This document shows, piece after piece, positions 18,781 to 28,333 of a DNA stretch of 45,361 bases. The notes beneath the pieces are model-generated. The model searched no databases, was not told the origin of the DNA, and saw only the letters and a list, made by a program, of their open reading frames with translations. Origin of the DNA: an uncultured Oscillospiraceae bacterium (lineage in GTDB: Bacteria; Bacillota; Clostridia; Oscillospirales; Ruminococcaceae); assembly GCA_910588145.1 (NCBI GenBank), contig CAJUPO010000015.1, positions 1-45,361 of the forward strand. The letters run 5' to 3'. Positions within the stretch are counted from its first letter, which is position 1. The number at the start of each line of letters is the position of its first letter. A program made the translations under genes and the position numbers.

Positions 18781-19728
18781 TGTCTAAAAACCGAATAATA
18801 CCATTTGGATACTGCATGAGAAACGGTGAGATTACAGTAGACTTTAACGAATCCAAAGCAGTTGCAAGAATTTTTGAAGAATACTTAAACGACAGCAGTT
18901 TACGACAGATAGCAAAGCTTATGGAATCAGAAAAAATCAGCTACAGCGAGGATTCCGAGCATTGGAATAAAAATATGGTCAAGAGAATAATTGAGAATGA
19001 AAAGTATCTTGGAAATGAAAAATATCCACAGATTATCGGTGAAAAATTCTTTACTCAGGCAAATGAAAAAAGAATGGTGAAAGCTACTTCAGTCTGCGTA
19101 ATTCCAGAAAATTTACAGGAAATCCGAAATCATACATACTGTACCGAATGCGGTCACAGACTTTCCAGAATCGGCGGCAACAGCCGTTATGAAAAATGGG
19201 ATTGCAGAAATCCCGACTGTTACAAATTTGAATACAGACTGACAGACCAGATGATAATCGGTGCAGTGCTGACTGTGCTAAATACTACAATTGCTAATCC
19301 GGGTTTGTGGTTTGTTGGAATCTGACTGTGAAATCAGCACATATTCTCCCACTGCTGATGCGATTCGTAAACAGAATGAAATTAATCAGATGATAGATTC
19401 AGTACAGGTGGATTTTGACAGAATCAAGTCCGAACTTATCAGGCTTGCAGAGATGAAATACGATTGCTGTACATACAATGACAATCCACAAAAAACAGAG
19501 CAGTTGCTGAAGTTGCTTGAAAATCAGAAACAATTAAATACCCTGGATATTGGTTTATTTAAGTCCTGCGTAAACAGGATTTGGATAAGCCATTTTTGTA
19601 CCATAGAGGTTGAATTTAAAAACGGAATTAAAATCAAAAATATAACGGAGAGGAATAATAAAAATGACCACAGCATCAAATGTCAGGATAATTCCTGCGA
19701 AAGCACAGACGGAAATAAGCCGCAGTAA
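18777..19728 (+). pseudogene. Recombinase-domain protein (second of three), frameshifted
   Basis: This member of the trio naturally lacks the resolvase catalytic domain and begins with the recombinase domain (RIIPFGYCMRNGEI, LRQIAKLMESEKI), then a zinc ribbon (YCTECGHRLSR). The frame breaks around 19300: the natural path goes from NTTIANPGL to LESDCEISTYSPTADAIRKQ, which needs a shift. The tail (NEINQMIDSVQ, then a helical part) reads on in another frame to 19728 and overlaps the next gene by 65 bp. Its likely role is as a directionality or DNA-binding helper of its neighbours. Confidence 0.75.
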
Positions 19729-19873
19729 GTATCAGCAGCTGAGGGTTGCGGCGTACTGCCGAGTCAGCACAGAACAGGAAGAACAGCAGAATTCATATCA
19801 GGTTCAGATTGCGTACTACACCGATTTGATTAACAGAAAAAAGGAGTGGTCACTCGTTGGGATTTTCGCCGAT
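19664..19873 (+). pseudogene. Third large serine recombinase, 5' part
   Basis: Starts at ATG 19664 after GGAGAGGAATAATAAAA. It has the catalytic N-terminus (VAAYCRVSTEQEEQQNS, nucleophile Ser after CRV) and breaks at WSLVGIFAD where the nested element begins. The rest of the gene lies 7.0 kb away at 26905. Translation runs five more codons into the insert and stops. Confidence 0.9.
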
Positions 19874-19960
19874 GTAAACTATTGCTAGAGGAACGAAAAA
19901 ATAAATAATAAAAGCAGAACAACAAAAATTTACTGGTAAATATAATTTTCAAAAAATAAT

Positions 19961-20085
19961 AATCCTTAAATTTGCTAATAGAGAAAAAATAAATAAAAAA
20001 ATACTGTCAAGGGCGTGAGAACGTGAAATTTACCCTTGACAGTATTTTTTTATTTATTAGAATAAGAATGCAAATTTTAAGGATT
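19961..20085. repeat. Long imperfect inverted repeat at the element's left end
   Basis: AATCCTTAAATTTGC at the left is mirrored by GCAAATTTTAAGGATT at the right, and inside it AATACTGTCAAGGG (20000-20013) pairs with CCCTTGACAGTATT (20033-20046), extended by A/T runs. The arms span about 50 bp each around a 19-base loop. It could be a terminator for both strands, or part of the recombination or replication region of the element. Confidence 0.75.
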
Positions 20086-20141
20086 TTAGTCATATATGAA
20101 AGTGAAATGAATAATATATATTAGGTAAAAATGACAAAAAA

Positions 20142-20168
20142 ACTCTCAAAGTTTATTACTTTGAGAGT
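20142..20168 (-). terminator. Minus-strand terminator hairpin
   Basis: ACTCTCAAAG and CTTTGAGAGT form a 10-bp stem. Read on the minus strand it is followed by a T-run, so it would stop leftward transcription. A near copy lies at 21507-21533. Confidence 0.65.
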
Positions 20169-20316
20169 GTCAAATAAGATTATTTTTATGGATTAATTAT
20201 ACTGATTTTTGTGATTAATGTCAATAAATTAATAAGTTAAAATAGAAATATCTACAAAGTATACAATAATTCAACAATGTTTTTGTACAATTTATAGTGT
20301 GAAATTATAGAAAATA

Positions 20317-20341
20317 TTCTATTAGTGGTCAAAATTATGGT
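20317..20341 (+). repeat. 25-bp direct repeat flanking the tyrosine recombinase (left)
   Basis: The 25 bases at 20317-20341 recur exactly at 21437-21461. The left copy lies just before the ribosome site (ACGGAGG) of the recombinase, the right copy covers its last codons. The unit between is 1,120 bp. Confidence 0.93.
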
Positions 20342-20359
20342 ACAACGGAGGTTTAATAT

Positions 20360-21445
20360 ATGGCAAGACGAGGTGAAAATATAAGAAAGAGAACAGACGG
20401 AAGATGGGAAGGTCGATATATTGAAAGGTATGATATTAATGGAAAAGCCTGTTACCGTTCTGTTTATGGTTCATCATATTCAAATGTAAAAAACAAACTA
20501 AAAGAACATAAGAAAGTTACATCAAACGGCAGTATTGTTAATATAGAAAATCTTTGCAATGAATGGCTTGAAAGCAAGGCATTCACAGTAAAACAATCAA
20601 CATATACCAATTATTATAGTGTAATTAACAATCATATTATCCCATACTTTAAGAACAGAAAAGCAAGGTATCTAACAAATGAAACTGTTGAATTATTTAT
20701 TAATGAAAAAGCTGTGAAGCTATCCGAAAAGACAGTACATGACATTATTGTATTATTAAAACAGATAATAAAATTTGCAGTATCAAAGAAATATATTGAA
20801 TACTTTGATTTTAATGTAAGTCAGCCGAAAGTAAAGACCAAAGACCTGTCTATACTTAGTAATTACGAACATAGTAAACTTATAAATTACATTCAGCTAA
20901 CATTTAATATAAATAAAATCGGTGTACTTTTGTCATTATTTATGGGTGTTCGTATAGGCGAGGTATGTGCATTAAAATGGGAAGATATTAATTTTCAAAC
21001 TGAAACTTTAAGAATAAATAAAACCATGCAGAGAATAAAAAATCTTGATAAAAATGCAGCCACTAAAACAAAAATTGTAATAGATACCCCAAAAAGTCAG
21101 AAGTCAATACGAGATATACCAATACCGTCATTTATGGTTGAGTTAATGAAAAAATACAAAACAGGAAAAGATAAATATTTATTAACTGGAACAGCGGAAT
21201 TTATAGAACCAAGGGTATATCAAGATATGTTTAAAACATATTTAAACGAGGCAGAAATAGAAGATATAAATTATCATGCCCTAAGACATACTTTTGCAAC
21301 AAGAGCAATAGAGCAAGATTTTGATATAAAAAGTCTTAGTGAAATACTGGGGCATTCCAGTGTAAAATTTACATTAGAAAGATATGTGCACCCCTCAGAG
21401 GAGCATAAAAGAAAGAACATGGAAAAAATGTCGGTGTTCTATTAG
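20360..21445 (+). CDS. Tyrosine recombinase
   Basis: 361 residues, complete. N-terminal AP2-like beta domain (RGENIRKRTDGRWEGRYIER), SAM-like core-binding domain, and a catalytic domain with Arg in MGVRIGEVCALKWED, HALRHTFATRA, LGHSSVKFTLERYVH with the nucleophile Tyr. It starts at ATG 20360 after ACGGAGGT. Being enclosed by 25-bp direct repeats suggests that the gene with its promoter is itself a small mobile unit or that the repeats are its recombination sites. It is AT-rich like the rest of the nested element. Confidence 0.9.
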   Translation: MARRGENIRKRTDGRWEGRYIERYDINGKACYRSVYGSSYSNVKNKLKEHKKVTSNGSIVNIENLCNEWLESKAFTVKQSTYTNYYSVINNHIIPYFKNRKARYLTNETVELFINEKAVKLSEKTVHDIIVLLKQIIKFAVSKKYIEYFDFNVSQPKVKTKDLSILSNYEHSKLINYIQLTFNINKIGVLLSLFMGVRIGEVCALKWEDINFQTETLRINKTMQRIKNLDKNAATKTKIVIDTPKSQKSIRDIPIPSFMVELMKKYKTGKDKYLLTGTAEFIEPRVYQDMFKTYLNEAEIEDINYHALRHTFATRAIEQDFDIKSLSEILGHSSVKFTLERYVHPSEEHKRKNMEKMSVFY

Positions 21446-21461
21446 TGGTCAAAATTATGGT
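21437..21461 (+). repeat. 25-bp direct repeat flanking the tyrosine recombinase (right)
   Basis: Exact copy of 20317-20341. It contains the stop codon of the recombinase (TAG 21443-21445). Confidence 0.93.
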
Positions 21462-21506
21462 CGAAAATTATAAGAAATCCCGTATTTGCGTGGTCTAACA
21501 CAAAAA

Positions 21507-21533
21507 ACTCTCAAAGTAATAAACTTTGAGAGT
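21507..21533 (-). terminator. Minus-strand terminator hairpin, second copy
   Basis: ACTCTCAAAGT and ACTTTGAGAGT form an 11-bp stem with a 5-base loop; six A precede the stem on the plus strand. The following TTAATTATAC also matches the sequence after the copy at 20142, so a promoter-proximal block is duplicated on both sides of the recombinase. Confidence 0.65.
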
Positions 21534-21605
21534 AAAGACAAATTAATTATACATGATTAGTATGTCTTAAAAAATGGGAATTATGCAACTTTAGGGGGGA
21601 TTTTT

Positions 21606-23744
21606 ATGAAAAGTAAAAAAAGAACGATTTGGATTTTGATTGTTGTTATTGTTTTATTGTTAGGAATTGCAAGTGCTATATTTTTTATTAACAAGTATAA
21701 TGATTCCAAAAATATGGAAGAAGATACAAGTAATAACATATACAATGAAAAAGTTGATACAAGTATGCACAATGAAAAAGTTGATAGTGCAATAGATTCT
21801 GTTTTGTTTGCAGAAGATTATAATTCACTCTCTTTAAACGAAAAAAAGAACAGAATGTTGTCAATATTATATCAATTAGAGAAAGATGGCGAGATTTTAA
21901 AAAATTCAATTTCCTATATAGAAAGTGAAAAAACAATTTATTTTGAATATTCAGATTCTTTTGGTTGTATTATACAACTTGAAAAAAAATCAAATGCATT
22001 TTATGGAACACTGGGCAATGCAGATGTAGATGAATATGTTAAAAGTTATGATTATGATGGCAAAAAAATAGATGTACCCTCAGAAACAAATGTTATAAAC
22101 TTTTCAAATAAAAGTTATCCTTTTCCTGAAAAAGAAATAAAAAAACTTAATCTTACTGTAAAATCTATGTATGGATTGTGTGACTTATCCCATAAAGATA
22201 AAAAATGTGGTTATTGTACAACAAGTGTTCGGATAAATCAAAACGATTGGAATAACAATCACTTAAAAACGGATATAGATAATTATTGTACCGTTGAGGA
22301 TTTTAAGACTGGTTTATTAGGATACAATATTGTCTTTATTGAAGAACATGGTGGTATTATTGAGAAATTTGAAAAAAGTGATGAAGCATCTGTAATTATT
22401 ACAAGAGAACTTTTTAATAATGAAAAATATTTAGAAGATACTAATCATTTATGTAGATATGCGACGATAGAAGGTACTGATTTTTTCGCTATAAAGTCAT
22501 CATTCTTTGAAAAATACTATGGAAATAATAAATTAAAAGATACTATTGTATATATATCTGCTTGCTATGGATATAAAAATGATAATCTGGTGAATGCTTT
22601 TGAAAAGTGTGGTGCAGGTGCAGTTATTGGTTATACTGATAGTGTAAATGTTTTATATGGTTGTTATTTACGAGATGGTTTGATGTATAGTTTAATGTAT
22701 GGCGATACTGTTGAAGAAGCAATAGAATTTTCTAAAAATGTTTGGAAATCCGATGAAAAAACATGGTATTTATCCCTGCCAAACAATATTCAGGAGATGA
22801 TAAGCGAATATTCAAAAGCAACGATAAAAGTAAATGATAATGGAAAAAATGCTAGGTTAATTAATCTTCCGTATTATGGTAATATCTTGGGTAAAGTAAC
22901 TAACGAAAATAATGAACCAGTAAAAGGTGCTGAAATCGGAATACATAATGTACATGGAAATTCATATGGAATTATAGCAACAACAAATGAAAACGGTGAG
23001 TATTCTTTAGAGTGTCCGCAGGATAGTTATAAAATTAGTGTTAAAGCTGATGGTTATGAAATTTTTGAAACCGATGATTTTATTGAAATAGATTATGGCA
23101 AAGATACTGTTTTTAATATTACTTTGAAAAAAGTGATTGAGACAACTGAACCCATTGAACCCTCCTTCAACTACACAGCAGTAGATTTAATAGACAAATC
23201 AATTCCTGAAATCATTGATATGATGAATGGAGAATATCAAATTATTAAAACGGAAAGTGACATATATAATTACATTCAAAATCAATCTGTATTTCCTGGA
23301 ATGGAATTTTATATTCAAGTTTCGGGTGATGATATTATATCAGCCAACAATGGCGAAGAAATTCATAGCAATAAGTTAGAAGCAAAATTAGAATCAGGTG
23401 AACTAACCTTAGACGGAATACAAGTCAATAAATCTGGGAAAGTTAGCAAAACTATTCAAACCGATATGGATTATAAATCATGCAGTAAGGCATTGGGCGA
23501 TTTTAATTGTATCGGTGGTACTGGTGGCTATTTAGGTGGTGACGTAAGTTCTGTATCGTATGATTATAATGATAATAACGCAAAAGTTATATTGAATTTT
23601 AATATACCAGAGGAAATATATAAAGATTTAAGCTTGGGTAAAATTAGTTGTGTTTCATCAGAACAAATGAAATCTTATAATCCTAAATTGAAAAATATTG
23701 TTATTAGAAAATCAGAAACAAATACAGGCAATAATAATTCATAG
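21606..23744 (+). CDS. Membrane-anchored caspase-like (clan CD) peptidase
   Basis: 712 residues. One N-terminal membrane helix (residues 7-30, after KSKKR) would anchor it with the rest outside. Residues about 180-400 look like a caspase/gingipain-type fold: a hydrophobic strand followed by EEHGG (His248) and VYISACYGY (Cys320), with AGAVIGYTDSV after it, the usual His-Gly and Ala-Cys blocks of clan CD. A carboxypeptidase-regulatory-like beta domain follows (428-510: GKVTNENNEPVKGAEIG). The last 200 residues are not recognised. AGGGGGG precedes the ATG. A membrane protein gene follows. Being cargo of a transposable element, it may be a surface protease or a defence or antagonism factor; activity is inferred only. 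Confidence 0.7.
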   Translation: MKSKKRTIWILIVVIVLLLGIASAIFFINKYNDSKNMEEDTSNNIYNEKVDTSMHNEKVDSAIDSVLFAEDYNSLSLNEKKNRMLSILYQLEKDGEILKNSISYIESEKTIYFEYSDSFGCIIQLEKKSNAFYGTLGNADVDEYVKSYDYDGKKIDVPSETNVINFSNKSYPFPEKEIKKLNLTVKSMYGLCDLSHKDKKCGYCTTSVRINQNDWNNNHLKTDIDNYCTVEDFKTGLLGYNIVFIEEHGGIIEKFEKSDEASVIITRELFNNEKYLEDTNHLCRYATIEGTDFFAIKSSFFEKYYGNNKLKDTIVYISACYGYKNDNLVNAFEKCGAGAVIGYTDSVNVLYGCYLRDGLMYSLMYGDTVEEAIEFSKNVWKSDEKTWYLSLPNNIQEMISEYSKATIKVNDNGKNARLINLPYYGNILGKVTNENNEPVKGAEIGIHNVHGNSYGIIATTNENGEYSLECPQDSYKISVKADGYEIFETDDFIEIDYGKDTVFNITLKKVIETTEPIEPSFNYTAVDLIDKSIPEIIDMMNGEYQIIKTESDIYNYIQNQSVFPGMEFYIQVSGDDIISANNGEEIHSNKLEAKLESGELTLDGIQVNKSGKVSKTIQTDMDYKSCSKALGDFNCIGGTGGYLGGDVSSVSYDYNDNNAKVILNFNIPEEIYKDLSLGKISCVSSEQMKSYNPKLKNIVIRKSETNTGNNNS

Positions 23745-23860
23745 GTTAATAAAAGATTATGAGGGAACATACTATTCTGTTAATTAAACAGACCAATATT
23801 GTTCTTTCTGATTTTAATTTTCAAATGGAAATTAATAATTAAAAAATGGAGGAAAAAATT

Positions 23861-24562
23861 ATGTACGCAGGAAGTTATTCAGTATTGCAAAGTATTTCTG
23901 GAATTACGATATTAGGAGGTTTAGCTTGGATTATGGTATTGGCAACATTCATTATTTTACCTATTTATATGGCTTGCCGGTTTAATTGTCAAAAGAAAGG
24001 TCTAATTATTTTATCGAACTTTATTCCTTTTATAGGTTGGATACTATGTACATATTTAATTGCAAGAGATAAGAAACAAAGCAAATTTTTTGAAGATACA
24101 GGAAAAAATAATGTAAGGTTTCATATTATTATGTATGCGTTAAATATATTGGCGTTATTTACTTCAATGGCAAAAGTAAGACATTTAGATAGCCTAGAAA
24201 TATATGGTATAACAAAATTTAATTTAAGCTTCTTTTTAGGTAAAAAAGACGATTTAATAGGAAATCTAATCAATAAAGATGATTATAAAATTACATTAAT
24301 TATGATTTGGATATTTATTATAATTTCAATAATTGGATTGATTGTTAATTTAATTATTAAAGATGCAAGAAAACCGTTATTACTAATGTCTAATACTACC
24401 ATTCAAATGTTAAATGCTAGTATAATTTTTATGTTTGCTGGTTCATTTGATAACCCTATAACAAAACCTGGTATAGCATTTTTCTGGGAGTCTTTAATTA
24501 TTATTTGTTTTGTAGTTTCTCTTTATATAACAGTTTCAAAAACATCATATGTTGATAATTGA
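23861..24562 (+). CDS. Multi-pass membrane protein of unknown function
   Basis: 233 residues from ATG 23861. An ATG 15 bp upstream lies in the TGGAGG ribosome site itself and is unlikely to be used. There are about five hydrophobic stretches, including near 10-40, 45-65, 85-110 and 145-215. A short basic loop (CRFNCQKKG) follows the first. No family recognised. It probably shares a transcript with the caspase-like gene 117 bp upstream and could be its partner in the membrane. Confidence 0.65.
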   Translation: MYAGSYSVLQSISGITILGGLAWIMVLATFIILPIYMACRFNCQKKGLIILSNFIPFIGWILCTYLIARDKKQSKFFEDTGKNNVRFHIIMYALNILALFTSMAKVRHLDSLEIYGITKFNLSFFLGKKDDLIGNLINKDDYKITLIMIWIFIIISIIGLIVNLIIKDARKPLLLMSNTTIQMLNASIIFMFAGSFDNPITKPGIAFFWESLIIICFVVSLYITVSKTSYVDN

Positions 24563-24576
24563 CCTTAACTAGAATA

Positions 24577-24614
24577 TAAAAAACCGTTATGTTAAAAGCA
24601 TAACAGTTTTTTAC
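24577..24614 (+). terminator. Terminator after the membrane protein gene
   Basis: AAAACCGTTATG and CATAACAGTTTTTT pair over about 11 bp around a TTAAAAG loop, with T6 at the 3' side. Confidence 0.8.
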
Positions 24615-24738
24615 AGATTATAGGTTAAACAGTACTACACTGCATAATTATATTAAGTATATATTACTTATTCATTACTCTCACACAGTTCCACCTCCAA
24701 AAAAGAAAATAAATAATAAAAATAAAAAGAAAATAAAG

Positions 24739-24841
24739 CTATGATTTAAAATATAATTTATTATATGTATTGCACGTTGTAATAGAGGGGTCTCGTATGA
24801 AATAGGAGACCCCTCTATTACAACTGAAATTAAATCATAGC
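24739..24841. repeat. Nested palindrome of unknown role
   Basis: GTTGTAATAGAGGGGTCTC (24776-24794) and its exact complement (24806-24824) form a 19-bp stem with an 11-base loop. An outer pair, CTATGATTTAA near 24739 and TTAAATCATAG near 24830, flanks it. There is no T-run after it. It lies in a 440-bp non-coding gap before the TnpW-like gene and could be an origin, a transfer site or a structured RNA. Confidence 0.75.
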
Positions 24842-25006
24842 GTATCTACAGGGGTTCACCGTTTTTTATTTTTTTATTTATTTTTATTCACTGTCTTATA
24901 TGATTAGAACACTTTTGTAATGGGTTGGTGGAACAGGTAAATTTTTAAAATTGGACATGCATAGACAAATTTTTCATACATAAAAATGATATGGGAGGTT
25001 TTGTCT

Positions 25007-25179
25007 ATGAATAAAGATACAATGTCATCAGAAAAAGTAAATAACCAAAAAGAGAAAATATCTACTGTTAAAATTGATAACAATACATATCGCGTAATAA
25101 GCAAATTTATAGGTACAAATACTTCAGTAGAATAATATATGATTTGGCAGTTAAAAGAATTTTATATGATGAAACATAA
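25007..25179 (+). pseudogene. TnpW-like small protein, one-base frameshift
   Basis: Starts at ATG 25007 after ATGGGAGG. The first 42 residues (VKIDNNTYRVISKFIGT) match the TnpW pattern of Tn4451-like elements, then a stop at 25133. A shift of one base restores NIYDLAVKRILYDET to the stop at 25177, which is the expected end (a helix reading like the usual DKVxRLI). TnpW genes lie next to TnpX recombinases; role unknown. Confidence 0.6.
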
Positions 25180-25200
25180 CCTTATTTTATAGAAATCAAC

Positions 25201-25230
25201 TAGACTTATATATTTAATTTGTGCTATAAT
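25201..25230 (+). promoter_or_regulatory. Promoter of the nested element's recombinase
   Basis: TAGACT (25201-25206), 18-bp spacer, TATAAT (25225-25230) with an extended TG. It lies 58 bp before the start codon. Confidence 0.55.
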
Positions 25231-25288
25231 AAGTACAGAAAATTATATTTGTCCAGTTGGTTTTTGTTGTATTCAAAGGAGGTCAGAA

Positions 25289-26884
25289 ATGGGAATACAA
25301 CTTAATTATTCCGTTGCCATATACTGCCGTTTATCAGTTGATGACGGAACCAATTTGGAAAGTATGAGCATTGCAAGTCAAAAAACAATGCTTACAGAAT
25401 ATGTAAAAAAGCAGGGCTGGAAACTGTCTGACATTTATGTTGACGATGGTTATAGCGGTGTTAACTTTGAACGTCCCGATTTTCAAAGAATGATACATGA
25501 TATTGAATTAGGCAGAGTAAATCTTGTTATTGTCAAAGATTTGTCAAGATTGGGAAGAAACTATATCATGTGCGGACAGTACACAGAAATATATTTTCCA
25601 GAAAAGAATGTGCGATTTATTGCTTTGAATGACGGAATTGACACACTATATTCAAATAATGATATTGCACCGTTTAAAAATATCCTAAATGATATGTATG
25701 CAAAGGACATTTCAGTCAAAGTTCGTTCTTCATTACATGCAAAAGCGAGAAAAGGAGAATTCCTCGCTCCATATGCACCATATGGATATATGAAAAGTCC
25801 GGAAGATAAACATATCTTGATTATCAATGAAGAGGTTGAACCAAATATTAAGAGAATGTTTGAACTGAGTGCTTCTGGGATTTCTACAAAGAAGATTGCA
25901 AAAATTATGGAAAAAGATGGAGTTTTAACTCCTTTAGATTACCGAAATTCTAAAAAGAATTCAGTTAATGATGCATTTCAAAAGAAATACACTTGGGACG
26001 GTGCAGTTGTCAGGTGGATTTTAAGAAATCCAGTATATGCAGGACACAATATACAATGCAAAAAGCGTGTACAATCATACCGAACAAAGAAAATTGTACC
26101 AAACAAGCGTGAAGACTGGATTATTGTAGAAAACACTCATAAAGGAATAATTAGTCAAGAATTATTTAATGAAGTACAAAAAGCACTTGACGGAAGATTA
26201 CGATTTGTAAAAAGAACTGGAGAACCGCACATATTCTCTAAACTGTTCTATTGTGCAGAATGCGGAAGAAGTATGCTACATCACGATAGAACAAATCACC
26301 CTAAGTATTATTCCTGCGGAAAGTATCGTGCAGATGGCATAAAAGCGTGTACATCACATCATATTACATATGATAACCTATGTAATATTGTATTGGAGGA
26401 TATTCATAAGCATGTCAAATTAATTGAAGAAGATGAAGGGCATGCAATACAACAAATTCTTTCAATAAAATGTACATCAGAAAAAAAACAGCTTGCAAAG
26501 GCAAAAAAGGAATTAAAGCAAGCTAAAAATCGTCTGGAAGAAATGGACATTAGAATTAAAAAGGTGTATGAGGACAATTTAAGCGGAAAAATACCAGATG
26601 AATTATTTGCAGTATTTATTTCAGATTATACCAATGAAAAACAAACTATGACAGAAAGTGTTTTCTCATTGGAAAATGAAATTAATACACTACAAGAAAA
26701 CAGGACTGATGTTTCAAGGTTTATTAAACTGTTAAAAAGTTATGCTGATATTACAACACTTGACAGAGAAATTTTAACAGCTTTAATTGATAAAATAACA
26801 ATCAGTGAGGATAAAAGTCAGCAGGGTAAAAAGAATAAGGAACAAACTATTACGATTTACTACAAATTTGTTGGGGCTGTTTAG
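25289..26884 (+). CDS. TnpX/TndX-type large serine recombinase
   Basis: 531 residues, complete. Catalytic domain with nucleophile Ser in VAIYCRLSVDDGTN and the motifs YVDDGYSGVNFERPDF and VKDLSRLGRNYI; recombinase domain (APYGYMKSPEDKH); zinc ribbon (CAECGRSMLHHD, CGKYRADGIKAC); coiled coil. The layout and the APYGY/DYxxSKK motifs fit the Tn4451/Tn5397 group. The start follows AAAGGAGGTCAGAA. It ends 21 bp before the right end of the nested element, so the enzyme gene travels next to its attachment site. It is related to, but clearly different from, the dead copy at 1257. Confidence 0.93.
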   Translation: MGIQLNYSVAIYCRLSVDDGTNLESMSIASQKTMLTEYVKKQGWKLSDIYVDDGYSGVNFERPDFQRMIHDIELGRVNLVIVKDLSRLGRNYIMCGQYTEIYFPEKNVRFIALNDGIDTLYSNNDIAPFKNILNDMYAKDISVKVRSSLHAKARKGEFLAPYAPYGYMKSPEDKHILIINEEVEPNIKRMFELSASGISTKKIAKIMEKDGVLTPLDYRNSKKNSVNDAFQKKYTWDGAVVRWILRNPVYAGHNIQCKKRVQSYRTKKIVPNKREDWIIVENTHKGIISQELFNEVQKALDGRLRFVKRTGEPHIFSKLFYCAECGRSMLHHDRTNHPKYYSCGKYRADGIKACTSHHITYDNLCNIVLEDIHKHVKLIEEDEGHAIQQILSIKCTSEKKQLAKAKKELKQAKNRLEEMDIRIKKVYEDNLSGKIPDELFAVFISDYTNEKQTMTESVFSLENEINTLQENRTDVSRFIKLLKSYADITTLDREILTALIDKITISEDKSQQGKKNKEQTITIYYKFVGAV

Positions 26885-26904
26885 CTCCTTCGTTCCTCTT
26901 GCAG

Positions 26905-28323
26905 GATTACAGTGACGAGGGTATATCAGGAACACAGACGAAGAAAAGAACTGAATTCAACCGTATGATTCGTATGTGCAAAAACAAGAAAATCGATCTT
27001 GTTATTACAAAATCCATAAGCCGATTTGCCCGGAATACTGTGGATTGCCTTGAATATGTAAGGCAGCTTAAAAATCTTGGAATCGGCGTGATTTTTGAAA
27101 AAGAAAATATCAACACGCTGACCATGACAAGTGAATTCATGATTGCATTATACGGCAGTTTTGCACAGGCAGAGAGTGAATCAATCAGCAAAAACGTCAG
27201 CTGGGGCAAAGAAAAAGCGTACCGTGAAGGCAAGGTTCAGTTTCAGTATCAAAATCTGTTGGGATATAGAAAAGGAACTGACGGTAAGCCTGAAATTGTT
27301 CCCGAAGAAGCGGAAACGGTAAGGCAGATTTATAAATTGTTCCTTGACGGTTACAGTATGACAAATATAAAGAAAACGCTTGAAAGTAAAGGGATTTTAA
27401 CTGCAAAAGGCAAGAAAGTCTGGAATGAATCGCTTATAAGCAGTATTCTGAAAAACGAAAAATATGTCGGTGACGCTCTTCTGCAAAAGACATATACGCT
27501 TGACTGCATTACTCATAAGGTCGTGAAAAATCGTGGTGAACGTCCGATGTATCTGGTGACAGATCACCATGTTCCGATAGTTGACAGGGATACATATAAC
27601 CGTGTTCAGCAGGAACTTGCAAGAAGAAGCTCCAAAAGAAAAATAAGCACAAAAACTACAACGGAGCAAGGCAAGTACTCCAGTAAATATGCACTTTCAG
27701 AACTGCTTATCTGCGGTAATTGCGGTACTCCGTATCGCAGAACAACATGGTCAGCAAGAGGAAAAAAGCAAATTGTATGGCGGTGTATCAGCCGTCTGGA
27801 ACACGGTAAAAAATACTGTCCTGATTCGCCTACGATTAAGGAAGAATCGCTTCACAAAGCCATAATCCATGCTATAAATAATTATTATTCCTGCCGTAAT
27901 GATATCGTCAGAATTCTGAAAGCAAATATCGGTACTGTTCTGGAATGTCAGGGACAGGAAGAAATTATCAGTATTGAAAACAGGCAGAAAGAAATTGATG
28001 CGGCGAGAAATGATTTGATAAGTCTGATTGCATCGGGCGGCTGTGATGAGGACAAGCTTGACAGCGAATTTGCAAAGCTGTATCAGGAGGAACAGCAGCT
28101 TAGTGAACTGCTTGAAACTTTGAAATCTCAGAATAAAACATCAGCTGAAACACAGGCAAAACTCAATAAAATCATGGATATGATAGAGAATGAAAAATTT
28201 GAGTTGGAAACATTTGATAACGTGCTGATTCGCAAATTGATTGAGTGTGTAAAGGTTCTCAGCAAGAACGAGATTCTGGTTATTTTCAAGGGTGGCTATG
28301 AAGTAAAAACTGAAATGGAATAA
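26905..28323 (+). pseudogene. Third large serine recombinase, 3' part
   Basis: Continues the gene begun at 19664. It opens with YSDEGISGTQTKKRTEF and VITKSISRFARNTVD of the catalytic domain, then the recombinase domain (NLLGYRKGTDGKPEI), a zinc ribbon (CGNCGTPYRRTTW, HGKKYC) and a coiled-coil tail. Joined to the 5' part it would give an enzyme of about 540 residues with no other break. Excision of the nested element would restore it, so this may be a reversible knock-out. Confidence 0.9.
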
Positions 28324-28333
28324 AAAATAATTA

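Larger units (their letters stand above)
19871..26907 (+). mobile_element. Nested 7.0 kb Tn4451-like serine-recombinase element
   Basis: It splits the third recombinase gene. A GAT is present on both sides (19871-19873 and 26905-26907); removing the insert and one GAT restores GCC GAT TAC AGT GAC GAG in frame (IFADYSDEGISGT). The ends carry imperfect inverted repeats: AGAGGAACGAA at 19887-19897 and TTCGTTCCTCT at 26889-26899. TnpX/TndX enzymes recombine at GA dinucleotides, which fits. The element's own recombinase gene ends 21 bp from the right end, and a TnpW-like gene lies upstream of it. Cargo: a tyrosine recombinase, a caspase-like protein and a membrane protein. Confidence 0.9.
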
